The notes under the pieces: model-generated
What the model was told of the DNA's origin: nothing
The model's input: the letters and a program-made list of their open reading frames with translations, nothing else
The model's database searches: none
Source of the DNA: Paenibacillus pinihumi DSM 23905 = JCM 16419
Lineage (GTDB): Bacteria; Bacillota; Bacilli; Paenibacillales; Paenibacillaceae
Assembly (NCBI RefSeq): GCF_000422505.1
Contig: NZ_AULX01000026.1
Location: 62,001 to 126,000, forward strand
Length of the DNA: 64,000 nucleotides
Direction: 5' to 3'
Translations under genes and position numbers: made by a program
In this document: positions 17,874 to 25,684 of the stretch, one piece after another
Layout: every line of letters starts with the position of its first letter
Numbering within the stretch: the stretch's first letter is position 1

Positions 17874-19655
17874 CTAAATCTTGAATACTGAAGTTCTCTC
17901 CTGCAAATGATGGGAGGCTTCCTTCAGATTATCGGAAAGCTCTTGCAGCGCATGGGATACCTGCTGCTGCTGCTCCGAGATTTCGCCCATGCTGCCCATC
18001 CGTTCATTCACATCAGATGAAGTGTTGGTCAACGTTTCGACCGATTCCACGATGAGGTTCATTCCGCGGCTGATTTCACCGATGGCGACGGAAATATCGT
18101 TCATCTGTTCGGACAAAATACTGCTTTGCGACTCAAGCTGCTCGAAAGTCAGACTCGTGTGCTCACCAGCTTCCTTAGTCTGCTGAATGACATGGCCGAA
18201 CGAGGACATCTGGTTACGGCTGCGCTGCAGATCAACCTGGATATGTTTGAGCTCTGCCGAGATATTTTTGGCGATTTCATCCGTCTGACCGGACATCTTG
18301 CGAATTTCTCCGGCTACGACCGCAAATCCGCGGCCATGCTCGCCCGCTCTTGCTGACTCGATGGAAGCATTGAGGGAAAGCAGGTTCGTCTGCTCATTAA
18401 TATCCTGAATGCCCTGTAAAAAGACGGAAATATTGCTATAGCGGGTCTCTACCGCTTTGAATGCCTGCATCAAGCCGTCGAACTGCTCAATGGTCTGATT
18501 CATCTGCACCATCACGTCATTCATGCGTTGCAAGCCAAGCTGAGAGGACTGGCGCATCCGCTGCATATCCTCATTAATATGCTGGCTTGATGCATCGATC
18601 TCCTGCGAACTTGCAGATACCTGCTCGGTAATTGAGGAGATGGAGGATGTTTCGTCATACTGGGACGCCAGTATCGTTTTGCCGGTTTCAATACTATCCC
18701 GCACTGCTTCGGATGCCTTCATATTTTGCGATGATTTCTCGTCCAGCGTTTGGGATATGCGCAGAACCTCATTCCTCACATGGTGGGTCGAGCGTATTGT
18801 GGTACGCAGATTCTGTCCCATTTCGGACAGCATCGTATCGATGGCTCCAAATTCATTAGACTTCTTGTACGTCTCCGAATAAGTAAAGTCGCCATCCTTG
18901 TAAGCATTAATGCGGCCGGTAATGCTTTTAAGCCCGGAGCGGATGTTCATGCTGACACGGTAGGACATCAGGAACGGCAGTACAGCAAGAATTAAGACGT
19001 TAACCAGAATTACCGCTGTCGTCATGCTGACACGGTCTGATAGTCCCTGTTTGGTTGCGGCTACATCCTTCTCAAAGCGTTCATCCAGCTTGTCGGACGA
19101 GTATTGCAAAATAATCGTATAGGTTTCAATTAGCTTCTTCATCATCTCGCTCTGGTCCATCTCGACAATACTCTGTTTCATATTGTCTTGAATGCTGACA
19201 AGATTGTTATAGGCCATGTTGATGACATTAACCTGATTATAATATTTAGTTTCGTCAGGTTCTGGTGGGAACTGAAGGTCAAGTGCATCGAAATCTTTCT
19301 CCAACTGCTCCAGCTGCTTCGGAATGTTCTCCAGGTTTTTCTGAATGGTTGCCTCTTTTGTATCATCAGCACTGGCGTTGCCTTCCTGAATGGATGAGAC
19401 CATCAGCAGCATCGTCTCCAGAAGACGGTCGCTAATCGAACGGTAGCTCCGTTCCCGCTCTGCAAGCAGGTTCGTGTCTTCAATATCCTGAGTAACAATC
19501 CGGTTGAGCGTAATAATGGTAATGCCTGAAGCGACGTTAAAGACCGTAATGATAGCCATGACCACAATCAGCTGCTTGATAATGCCCCCCTTTAAATTAA
19601 TGAAAGAAAATTGGGGGAGTTTGAGTCTGTTTGCCTTCGCTTTTTCCACTTTCAT
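17874..19655 (-). CDS. Methyl-accepting chemotaxis protein
   Basis: Transmembrane chemoreceptor, 593 residues. One helix near residues 27-48, an extracytoplasmic four-helix-type sensor region of about 160 residues and a second helix around 210-232 precede a HAMP-like linker and a long coiled-coil signalling domain. The CheA/CheW-contacting hairpin is '[21 protein letters not shown]'-like, with a conserved E-x-x-R-A-G-E stretch. ATG at 19655 has the Shine-Dalgarno aaggagcgg. The gene sits behind a c-di-GMP-I riboswitch and terminator, linking its expression to the motile/sessile switch. Confidence 0.9.
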   Translation of the reverse strand: MKVEKAKANRLKLPQFSFINLKGGIIKQLIVVMAIITVFNVASGITIITLNRIVTQDIEDTNLLAERERSYRSISDRLLETMLLMVSSIQEGNASADDTKEATIQKNLENIPKQLEQLEKDFDALDLQFPPEPDETKYYNQVNVINMAYNNLVSIQDNMKQSIVEMDQSEMMKKLIETYTIILQYSSDKLDERFEKDVAATKQGLSDRVSMTTAVILVNVLILAVLPFLMSYRVSMNIRSGLKSITGRINAYKDGDFTYSETYKKSNEFGAIDTMLSEMGQNLRTTIRSTHHVRNEVLRISQTLDEKSSQNMKASEAVRDSIETGKTILASQYDETSSISSITEQVSASSQEIDASSQHINEDMQRMRQSSQLGLQRMNDVMVQMNQTIEQFDGLMQAFKAVETRYSNISVFLQGIQDINEQTNLLSLNASIESARAGEHGRGFAVVAGEIRKMSGQTDEIAKNISAELKHIQVDLQRSRNQMSSFGHVIQQTKEAGEHTSLTFEQLESQSSILSEQMNDISVAIGEISRGMNLIVESVETLTNTSSDVNERMGSMGEISEQQQQVSHALQELSDNLKEASHHLQERTSVFKI

Positions 19656-19698
19656 TCTCTCCGCTCCTTGATGTCGAACCCCGAGAGCAACATAGAAC

Positions 19699-19731
19699 AA
19701 AAAATGGCTATCCCGATAAGGATAGCCATTT
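19699..19731 (-). terminator. Riboswitch-controlled terminator before the chemoreceptor gene
   Basis: On the minus strand ATGGCTATCC pairs with GGATAGCCAT, followed by T6. It lies between the c-di-GMP aptamer and the chemoreceptor start, so it is the probable expression platform. Confidence 0.85.
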
Positions 19732-19742
19732 GACATCTATCT

Positions 19743-19826
19743 CACGATCGGCAACCTGGCAGCCATAGCATTAGCCTTAGGCCCATAGCTTTGCGTGCAT
19801 GCTTTTCAGCAAGCTTGCCATTTTCA
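19743..19826 (-). promoter_or_regulatory. Cyclic di-GMP-I (GEMM-I) riboswitch aptamer
   Basis: The minus strand reads GGCAAGCTTGC-T-GAAA-A-GCATGC followed by ACGCAAAGCTATGGGCCTAAGG and, after a variable hairpin, ATGGCTGCCAGGTTGCC. These are the conserved elements of GEMM-I: the GAAA tetraloop, the ACGCAAAGC junction that binds the ligand, GGNCTAA, and the tetraloop-receptor arm ending in GGTTGCC. It is followed by a terminator and a chemoreceptor gene, a recurrent arrangement for this class. Confidence 0.93.
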
Positions 19827-19926
19827 GTTCTTGATAGTTATCTATGTATGGTTTTTTCGTTCTGGTTGAGCCATCATTCTTGTCTGTTTCCCAAAACAGG
19901 GACTATCTGATCAGCTCACCACATAG

Positions 19927-19955
19927 ATTATATGCCAGCCTGAAAATTTTGTAAA
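19927..19955 (-). promoter_or_regulatory. Sigma-A promoter of the riboswitch-chemoreceptor transcript
   Basis: Minus-strand TTTACA (19955-19950), 17 bp, TATAAT (19932-19927). It is about 100 bp upstream of the c-di-GMP aptamer and accounts for most of the 339-bp gap together with the aptamer and terminator. Confidence 0.8.
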
Positions 19956-19994
19956 TAGTTGTCGAATTTTTGTGTAATTCTATTCTTTATATAG

Positions 19995-20930
19995 TCATGC
20001 AAGCTCGGTTTCCTGTCTCTCTATGCGTCTCGGGTAGGAAATCGGAATACCCATTTGTTTTAATTCTTCAATAAGTGCCTTGCGCAGTTCCTTGCAGGCG
20101 GTGAAATAAAACTCATCCTTCACCATGCAGGTGACGGCATATTTGGCTCCCAGAGCACCGTTCTCCACATCCGTAATGCCATAGAGAGTAGGGGGTTCGA
20201 CAGGCTGTCCTGCATCATCCATCAGGAAGAAGTGGGGCATGGCTGATACCATGCGTGCAGAGATTGTCCGGGTAGCCCGTTCGATAAGAGCAGGTTCTGT
20301 CTCATAAGGCACATTAATATTTACAATGGCACGCATGCGCTCCCGGTTGAAATTCTGGCTGACCTTGATCTCTGAATTCTGGATGACGACGACATGCTGG
20401 GCCCAGGTCCTGATCTTCGTGGCCCGCAGCCCGACACTGACGACAGTACCGTTAATAGCGCCATTATTAATATTGACATAGTCCCCTACAGAGAACTGGT
20501 CTTCAAATATGATGAAAAAGCCCGTAATCAAATCTTTGACAAGCGTCTGTGCACCAAAGCCGACAGCCAGGCCGATGACGCCGGCGCTTGCAATGATCGG
20601 GGCGACATCCATGCCGAGATTGCTCAGGCAAAGCAAGGCAGAAATGATAAAGATGACATATCGGGTAAAAGAAAGGAGCAGGGATTCCAGCGTATCCTGC
20701 TGTTTTTTTTGGAGCCGTGTCAGCAGGAATACTCTTGAAATAATCAATTTTCGCGCCCGCAGCGCAAGCCAGGTAAGTGTAATGATCAGGAGCAGAAGCA
20801 GTGATTTGCCTGCCAGCATTTGCAGCAGCTCTGACCAGAAGTCCCAGGTTGTATATTTGACGAAGCCGTCCAATACGGCAGCGACTGTGGCGTTTTGATC
20901 TGTTGTCAAATGGCCGGAAAATAAATGCAT
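19995..20930 (-). CDS. MscS-family mechanosensitive ion channel
   Basis: Small-conductance mechanosensitive channel, 311 residues, that releases solutes on hypo-osmotic shock. Three N-terminal helices are followed by the pore-lining helix with alternating Gly/Ala ('GVIGLAVGFGAQTLVKD') and the beta domain 'FIIFEDQFSVGDYV', then the C-terminal mixed domain ('RAIVNINVPYETEP'). ATG at 20930 is chosen for cggaggtt directly upstream; an alternative ATG lies 20 codons earlier. YkuT/YbdG-type subfamilies in Bacillus are similar in size. Confidence 0.9.
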   Translation of the reverse strand: MHLFSGHLTTDQNATVAAVLDGFVKYTTWDFWSELLQMLAGKSLLLLLIITLTWLALRARKLIISRVFLLTRLQKKQQDTLESLLLSFTRYVIFIISALLCLSNLGMDVAPIIASAGVIGLAVGFGAQTLVKDLITGFFIIFEDQFSVGDYVNINNGAINGTVVSVGLRATKIRTWAQHVVVIQNSEIKVSQNFNRERMRAIVNINVPYETEPALIERATRTISARMVSAMPHFFLMDDAGQPVEPPTLYGITDVENGALGAKYAVTCMVKDEFYFTACKELRKALIEELKQMGIPISYPRRIERQETELA

Positions 20931-21048
20931 GGCAACCTCCGAAACGATAATAGTGGGGTCGCCGTTATTCTTCCAGGCGGCCTTCTTCATTGTAACAAAA
21001 CGAAGCAAGGGGCGTCGAACACGAACTGGAAGACAAGACGGCGCCAAA

Positions 21049-21082
21049 ACAAAAAAGCCAACCCTTGTATTACGGGTCGGCT
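21049..21082 (-). terminator. Terminator of the sigma/anti-sigma operon
   Basis: On the minus strand AGCCGACCC pairs with GGGTTGGCT (one mismatch-type G-T) and is followed by T6. It sits 16 bp beyond the anti-sigma stop codon and separates that operon from the channel gene. Confidence 0.8.
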
Positions 21083-21098
21083 TGAAATCCGTTTCAGA

Positions 21099-22373
21099 CT
21101 ATGGCGCTGTACGTGCAGGCAAGGCGAGCAATTCAGCAACTTCATTCTTCCAGCGCTCCACATAGCTTCCTGTAGCCCATTGCATCATGACGATCGATTC
21201 TCCCTGCTTTAGCGGCAGCTCCAGTGCCGGCTGCGAAGCAAGGGAATTATTGTTGAGATAGAACGAGACCTTTTGCCCGGTTACAACCGCAACCGTCTCT
21301 CCGGCAGGTGAAGAATAGGCATCCGTTGCTTGCGGCATCCGCTGCCAGATTTCCTCCCAAGGAGCGCTCAGTCTGTCGAAAGAGATCAGCTCCTCAGGCA
21401 GTACTGCCGGAATTTCGGGCAGCTTCCCGCTCAGGCTGCTTTGCTCAGTCAACTGGGCGGTCCAGCGTCCGGGTTTGCGCAGCAGCGTCCACTGGATTTG
21501 ATCCGCAGTTCCGTCCTCCTGGAGGTCCTTTTGCTCCGGCAGAAAATCGGAAAGCGGCATATGCAGCTCTGTATCGGCAGAGAAGCTAAGGGACCGGTCA
21601 GCGGCAAGCTGCTCGATATGCTTGACCCAGACATAGGATTGAATCTCCTTAGCCGCCTGCTGGCCTGCTACCTGTTGTTCTACGGCTATGTAACGGTTGC
21701 CGGCGAAGGTTAGCTTCTCGGAAGTTAGTGTATCTCCTCCACCCGATAATTCGGCGGCATCGGCCATAGCAGCATTTTCTGCCTTTTCAGCACGACGATC
21801 ATCCTGCTGCTTCTTCGATACAGATGGCTGGGTTACGGATAAAATCTGCACCTCTTTGCCTGAATGGGTTTTGTCCTTGGTGGCGATTTCTTTAAAGCCC
21901 ATTTTGTAAGGCATCAAAATGCCGTCACCACTCGTAATCTGATGCAGATTTCCGGCATCCGGCGCTACGAGTACCGTGCGGTATTCACTATAAGGGTACC
22001 GCTGCTCATCCCCGGTGTGATCGGTGCGCAGGCCAATGAGAAGGGCGGACTTGAAGGTTGAATTCGGGCTGTCAGCGTCCATCTTGAAGGCGCCTGCCGT
22101 GCCATAGCCGCCAGTTCGTTCGGCTGTTTGCTGCAGCTCCTTGTTCGGGGACGGGAAAATATTCAACATGAAGAAAGCGGCAAACACCATTGCACCGACC
22201 AAACCCCCGGTAAGCGCGATGCGGAATTTCCGGCGGGAGCGGTGTGCAACCGACTCCTGATCAAGCATGCTGGCGTGTCGCAAAATTTTATCTTGTAGTG
22301 CTTTATCAAAACCATTTTTTCTAAAAGGAGGGGCTTCAAGCGGTTTTAGTTCATTCTTATCGCTCGGATGCAT
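21099..22373 (-). CDS. Probable membrane anti-sigma factor
   Basis: A 424-residue protein with a cytoplasmic N-terminus of about 50 residues, one membrane helix (51-72) and a large extracytoplasmic domain of unknown fold. Its gene overlaps the end of the ECF sigma gene by 17 bp, the usual place for a cognate anti-sigma factor. No zinc-binding ZAS motif (HxxxCxxC) is present, so it would be a non-canonical anti-sigma. The outer domain contains 'YPYSEYRTVLVAPDAGN' and 'NRYIAVEQQVAGQQAAK', suggesting a sensory part. The role is inferred mainly from gene position and topology. Confidence 0.65.
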   Translation of the reverse strand: MHPSDKNELKPLEAPPFRKNGFDKALQDKILRHASMLDQESVAHRSRRKFRIALTGGLVGAMVFAAFFMLNIFPSPNKELQQTAERTGGYGTAGAFKMDADSPNSTFKSALLIGLRTDHTGDEQRYPYSEYRTVLVAPDAGNLHQITSGDGILMPYKMGFKEIATKDKTHSGKEVQILSVTQPSVSKKQQDDRRAEKAENAAMADAAELSGGGDTLTSEKLTFAGNRYIAVEQQVAGQQAAKEIQSYVWVKHIEQLAADRSLSFSADTELHMPLSDFLPEQKDLQEDGTADQIQWTLLRKPGRWTAQLTEQSSLSGKLPEIPAVLPEELISFDRLSAPWEEIWQRMPQATDAYSSPAGETVAVVTGQKVSFYLNNNSLASQPALELPLKQGESIVMMQWATGSYVERWKNEVAELLALPARTAP

Positions 22374-22923
22374 GTTGATGTCGCTCCTTTATTTGGGATA
22401 ATTTCAAGCGTGCATGATGCAATCTGGACTTTACTGTGCCCTCGCTGACGTTAAGCAGACCGGCAATTTCTTTGAGAGACAACTGATGATGTGCAAATAG
22501 TATAATTGCTTCACGGTTTTTCACCGGGAGCTCCATGACCATGTTCCAAAGGTCGCTGGTAGTCTCCAGCTGCATCACTTCCTGCTCGGCCGATGCGTGG
22601 CTTTTGCTGTCATTTGTAAAGTAATCGACCAGTGTAATTTTGCGGAAGTAGGCAGAACGTCTATAGTCGAGCACCGTATTGCGGGTAATGGTCAGCAGCC
22701 AGGTCTTAATCGAGGACTCACTGCGGAAGGTGAACAGGCTTTTATATACCTTAATAAATACTTCTTGTGTGATATCATCGGCAACTTCCCATTTCTTGGT
22801 CATGCTATAGGCGTAGTTCCAAACATCCTTCCCGTAGGCCGTCATTAGCTCATTCAGGATTTCTTTTTTGTCTTCACTGTCGTTCAGTGCCTTCAGGTAA
22901 TCAAATTTTGTATCGGAACTCAA
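22357..22923 (-). CDS. ECF-family RNA polymerase sigma factor
   Basis: An extracytoplasmic-function sigma factor of 188 residues with region 2 ('YSMTKKWEVADDITQEVFIKVYKSL', cited in two parts around residues 38-62; 'SSIKTWLLTITRN') and region 4 ('LPVKNREAIILFAHHQLSLKEIA', 'LNVSEGTVKSRLHHAR'). A TTG start at 22923 is preferred because agaggtgg stands at correct spacing. The alternative GTG at 22930-22932 lies within that Shine-Dalgarno. A promoter of the same ECF type as at 9972 and 12512 is directly upstream, implying autoregulation, and the overlapping gene should encode the anti-sigma factor. Confidence 0.93.
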   Translation of the reverse strand: MSSDTKFDYLKALNDSEDKKEILNELMTAYGKDVWNYAYSMTKKWEVADDITQEVFIKVYKSLFTFRSESSIKTWLLTITRNTVLDYRRSAYFRKITLVDYFTNDSKSHASAEQEVMQLETTSDLWNMVMELPVKNREAIILFAHHQLSLKEIAGLLNVSEGTVKSRLHHARLKLSQIKERHQHASER

Positions 22924-22943
22924 AACGGCCACCTCTATTTATA

Positions 22944-22969
22944 GACGAAATTATCGTCGGCTCGGTTCA
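22944..22969 (-). promoter_or_regulatory. Autoregulatory ECF promoter of the sigma factor gene
   Basis: Minus-strand TGAACC (22969-22964), 16 bp, CGTC (22947-22944) continuing as CGTCTATAAAT. The -10 is only 21 bp from the proposed TTG start, so the leader is extremely short. Confidence 0.65.
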
Positions 22970-23041
22970 TCTTTTAATCATAACTTTTTTAGTCCACACA
23001 AGTTCCATATTATAAATTGTTCGGACTCCTATTCATATAGA

Positions 23042-23245
23042 TTATAGGCTAATGAATCCCAAATTCAAATAGGTGTCGGGTGGGAACGCCTTCATTGCAG
23101 CAAATGACCCATAAATAACCAAAATGCTCCGCTGTGAATGGGGATTTGGCTGTCTCCCGGTCAGGGAGCCCCAAAAACCATCAACAAACGGAGCGGAATT
23201 CCTGCTTCGTGGAATAATTCCATTAAATAAATGTTTATTCCAGCT
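23042..23245. repeat. Candidate interspersed repeat or structured element
   Basis: The 320-bp gap between the sigma promoter and the photolyase end contains a structured stretch: GCTCCG (about 23127) and CGGAGC (about 23190) frame a CTCCC-GGTCA-GGGAG hairpin. A spurious minus-strand frame across it ('RQPNPHSQRSILVIYGSF') resembles short hypothetical proteins I remember from several Paenibacillus genomes, which would fit a dispersed repeat. Only one copy is present here, so this is a suggestion. Confidence 0.3.
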
Positions 23246-23249
23246 TTGC

Positions 23250-24611
23250 CTAGCTGCCCAAAATGTTCTTATATACCTCAATGGCCCGTGCGCGGGAGGT
23301 TTTCAGATCCACAATAGCGTGGGAGAGGGGCTGGTGGATGTCACGCGCAAGCAGACTTGCCAGCTCAGGAAGCCAGCGGCGGATATAATCCCCTTGCGGA
23401 TCATGGGCTGCTGATTGCGAGGACGGATTCATAATCCGGAAATAGGGAGCCGCATCATAACCGAAGGATGAACTCCACAGCCAGCCGCCCCGGTTCAGCA
23501 CATGGTCATAATCTGCCAGATGGGTGCGGAAGTAGGCTTCGCCAAGGGTGAGCGGACAGAGCAGGTTTTTGGTCAGAAACATGGCGGTCACCATGCGCAG
23601 CCGGTTGGGCATCTCGCCTGTTTGGTTGAGCTGGGTCATGGCTGCATCGATAACCGGGATGCCGGTCTGTCCTTTGGTCCACGCCTCGTAATGCGTATCA
23701 TTCAGGGAGGACATATCATATTGCTGCTCACAAGTGAAGAAATCATTGCTCATGGCTGCCTGATACAGGTAGAAGTCCCGCCAGGCAAGCTGGCGCAGCC
23801 ACGCCCCTGCCCCGGGAATGTCAGCGGCCGCCTCATAGGCTGTCCTGGCTGACAACGCCCCGCTGTTCAGAAAACGCGAAATGCCGCTTGTGCCTTCATT
23901 GGCATAGGCATCCCGCTGATCCTCATACGCATGGACCCGTTCTGAAACGAACTGACTCAATACCTGGCGGGCATTCATGCCGCAGCCTTCGTCGCGAAGC
24001 CGCTCGGCAGTCCGGCTCCAGGCGGCGGATACTGCCGTGGGCAGCCTGTAGCGTTCCAAGATCGCCTCGTCCAGATCATGGACAGTATCCAGATCAGAGA
24101 TCGCAGCTGTGGCAGCCCCGTTGTAATAAGTCTGCATAAAGCTGTTCCATTTGCGGTAAAACGGGGTAAATACTTTGTAAGGCTCGCTGCGGCCGGAGTA
24201 TTCCTGCAACTGCTCAAGCGGAGCGAGTGGCAGGTCTTCTATAAACACCGCAGGCACACCGCGGAGAGAGGCTGTGGAAGCTATAGCCGCATCCCGCTTC
24301 TTTGCATAAGGGGTATAGTCGGCATGTGCTACAATGCCCTGAATGGGATATGCCTCCAGCAGGTCAGCCGTAATTTGCTCCGGCCTTCCATAAATAATAT
24401 GAAGCGTTCTGCCTGCTTCCTTATAGGCGCCATCGAGCCTTACTGCATGTTCGAGGAACTGCTTCCCGCTATGTGCATTCAAACGTTCTTCCGTCAACAG
24501 GGCAGGATCGAGAATGAGCACATGCAGGCCAGGGAGCTGGCGTCGCTTGAGAGCGTCAAAGGCGCGCATATCACAGGTCCGCAGATCCTTCCGGTGAATA
24601 AACAAATACAT
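23250..24611 (-). CDS. Deoxyribodipyrimidine photolyase (cryptochrome/photolyase family)
   Basis: Light-driven repair of cyclobutane pyrimidine dimers using FAD and an antenna cofactor. The 453-residue product has the N-terminal Rossmann-type antenna domain ('MYLFIHRKDLRTCD', 'IVAHADYTPYAKKRD') and the C-terminal FAD domain with 'LRQLAWRDFYLYQ', 'PVIDAAMTQLNQTGEMPNR' (in part), 'RMVTAMFLTKNLL' and 'GGWLWSSSFGYDAAPYFRIMNP' in part. These match class I CPD photolyases in length and order. ATG at 24611 follows aggagat. It is not obviously part of an operon: a terminator separates it from the upstream hydrolase gene. Confidence 0.92.
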   Translation of the reverse strand: MYLFIHRKDLRTCDMRAFDALKRRQLPGLHVLILDPALLTEERLNAHSGKQFLEHAVRLDGAYKEAGRTLHIIYGRPEQITADLLEAYPIQGIVAHADYTPYAKKRDAAIASTASLRGVPAVFIEDLPLAPLEQLQEYSGRSEPYKVFTPFYRKWNSFMQTYYNGAATAAISDLDTVHDLDEAILERYRLPTAVSAAWSRTAERLRDEGCGMNARQVLSQFVSERVHAYEDQRDAYANEGTSGISRFLNSGALSARTAYEAAADIPGAGAWLRQLAWRDFYLYQAAMSNDFFTCEQQYDMSSLNDTHYEAWTKGQTGIPVIDAAMTQLNQTGEMPNRLRMVTAMFLTKNLLCPLTLGEAYFRTHLADYDHVLNRGGWLWSSSFGYDAAPYFRIMNPSSQSAAHDPQGDYIRRWLPELASLLARDIHQPLSHAIVDLKTSRARAIEVYKNILGS

Positions 24612-24637
24612 GGGGGAAATCTCCTGTCTTGTTGATA

Positions 24638-24683
24638 TAAAAAAAGAAAACCGCCAGGGCTTGTATAACAAGCTGCTGCGGTT
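24638..24683 (-). terminator. Terminator of the NlpC/P60 hydrolase gene
   Basis: On the minus strand AACCGC pairs with GCGGTT and, inside it, GCTTGT pairs with ACAAGC, followed by a T-rich run. It begins 23 bp past the hydrolase stop codon. Confidence 0.8.
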
Positions 24684-24705
24684 CCATATCATTTAAAATA
24701 AATAA

Positions 24706-25209
24706 TTAGTCCGTATCCCCGCTGTTGTCAAGCACTTCATCTGAAGGCTCGTCAGCGTATTTCTCAAACGTATCCGTGCTCATGACTCTTCTTGCAGTCA
24801 CGTAACGTTTGACATAGTAGGATTCCTTCAGCTCGCTGATGATAACACCCTTGCTGGAGGAGGAATGGGCGAATTTGCCGTCGCCAACATAGATTCCTAC
24901 ATGGGAAATGCCTTTACCGCTGGTATTGAAAAAAACAAGATCACCGGCTCTTAAATCATCCTTGGCCACTTTTTTCCCGACTTGAGCCTGGGAAGCAGAC
25001 GAACGCGGCAGATCGAGCTTGAATTGATTGAACACATAGGATGTGAATCCGGAGCAGTCGAAACCTTTTGTCGTGGTTCCGCCATAGCGGTAAGGTGTTC
25101 CGATCAAATCAGCGATAGCGTTGTCCATCTTGGAGTTCGCGGATGCTGTTCCTGCAGCAAATGACAGGATAACAAAAAGAGCCAGCAGTGACAGGACTGC
25201 TTTCTTCAA
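24706..25209 (-). CDS. Secreted NlpC/P60 peptidoglycan endopeptidase
   Basis: Cell-wall hydrolase of 167 residues that cleaves peptide stems (D-Glu to DAP type). A signal peptide (about residues 1-24, ending 'TASA') is followed by a single NlpC/P60 domain. The catalytic Cys is in 'FDCSGF', the catalytic His in 'ISHVGIYVG', and the third polar residue is His in 'FAHSSSS'. There is no SH3 or LysM wall-binding domain. The C-terminus is acidic. The start is TTG at 25209 with ggaag/ggag upstream. Its leader carries a c-di-AMP riboswitch, a classic regulator of such hydrolases. Confidence 0.92.
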   Translation of the reverse strand: MKKAVLSLLALFVILSFAAGTASANSKMDNAIADLIGTPYRYGGTTTKGFDCSGFTSYVFNQFKLDLPRSSASQAQVGKKVAKDDLRAGDLVFFNTSGKGISHVGIYVGDGKFAHSSSSKGVIISELKESYYVKRYVTARRVMSTDTFEKYADEPSDEVLDNSGDTD

Positions 25210-25225
25210 AACAAAAAAACTCCTT

Positions 25226-25370
25226 CCGGTGCCTACGAGGTTAGCTGTGGGGTTCGGTTGAAGGTTCCCTATGAATCCCTCAGACCAGCATCTGTAATAT
25301 ATAAGCTGGTCGGGCTCAATTCACCCAGAGTGGTTCCCCCGTTTCCCGTAAAACCGGGAATTCGGCAGTT
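25226..25370 (-). promoter_or_regulatory. Cyclic di-AMP (ydaO/yuaA) riboswitch
   Basis: The minus strand shows the ydaO motif in order: CGGGGGAACCA, then CTGGGTGAATT, a variable hairpin (GACCAGC with GCTGGTC), AGGGATTCATAGGGAACCTTC, then CCGAACCCCACAGCTAACCTC and GTAGGC. These are the conserved ligand-binding and pseudoknot elements. It lies directly upstream of a cell-wall hydrolase gene; in this class c-di-AMP binding normally turns expression off. Confidence 0.93.
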
Positions 25371-25387
25371 TTTTATGTACCCGCTTA

Positions 25388-25405
25388 CTATTCGTGTTTT
25401 TTCAT
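25388..25405 (-). CDS. Five-codon leader ORF before the c-di-AMP riboswitch
   Basis: ATG-AAA-AAA-CAC-GAA-TAG (peptide MKKHE) preceded at ideal spacing by a consensus Shine-Dalgarno aaaggagg. It lies in the transcript between the promoter and the aptamer. It is too short for a function as a protein, but translation of it could affect the leader. The start, stop and Shine-Dalgarno are seen directly; expression is inferred. Confidence 0.4.
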   Translation of the reverse strand: MKKHE

Positions 25406-25437
25406 GATAATCCTCCTTTTGTCACAAAACGTTCACA

Positions 25438-25443
25438 ATTATA
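25438..25443 (-). promoter_or_regulatory. -10 element for the riboswitch-hydrolase transcript
   Basis: A perfect minus-strand TATAAT. No convincing -35 hexamer is seen at the normal distance. The remaining bases up to 25570 hold nothing I recognise. Confidence 0.5.
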
Positions 25444-25570
25444 GTGCAACAAAATGCGAGGAACCGACTTTATCCGTTCTCTGTTGGCGAAACTGCTCAT
25501 TTAAGCGCTGCGGGCGCCAATCAAGGCTCTTTTTACCCGGCTTTTACGCTGAAAACCGGAATGTGAAGAC

Positions 25571-25615
25571 AAAAAAATCTGCCTTCCTTCATACATAAAG
25601 GATAGGCAGATTTTA
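25571..25615. terminator. Terminator downstream of the membrane-protein gene
   Basis: AAAATCTGCCTTCC and GGATAGGCAGATTTT form a long stem flanked by A-runs and T-runs. On the minus strand it terminates the operon ending at 25685, ending in T7. Confidence 0.8.
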
Positions 25616-25684
25616 ATAATAGAGCTTCATTATTCAAGCCGGTTATGACAGAGCATCAAATGCGTAACTAAAGAGGCCGTATAG

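Noticed and set aside
23042-23281. 79-codon minus-strand frame overlapping the photolyase 3' end
   Set aside because: No Shine-Dalgarno, overlaps a real gene in another frame, and the segment looks structured; treated as repeat-like DNA.
25404-25598. 64-codon plus-strand frame in the leader region of the NlpC/P60 gene
   Set aside because: Antisense to the riboswitch transcript, low-quality composition and no Shine-Dalgarno.
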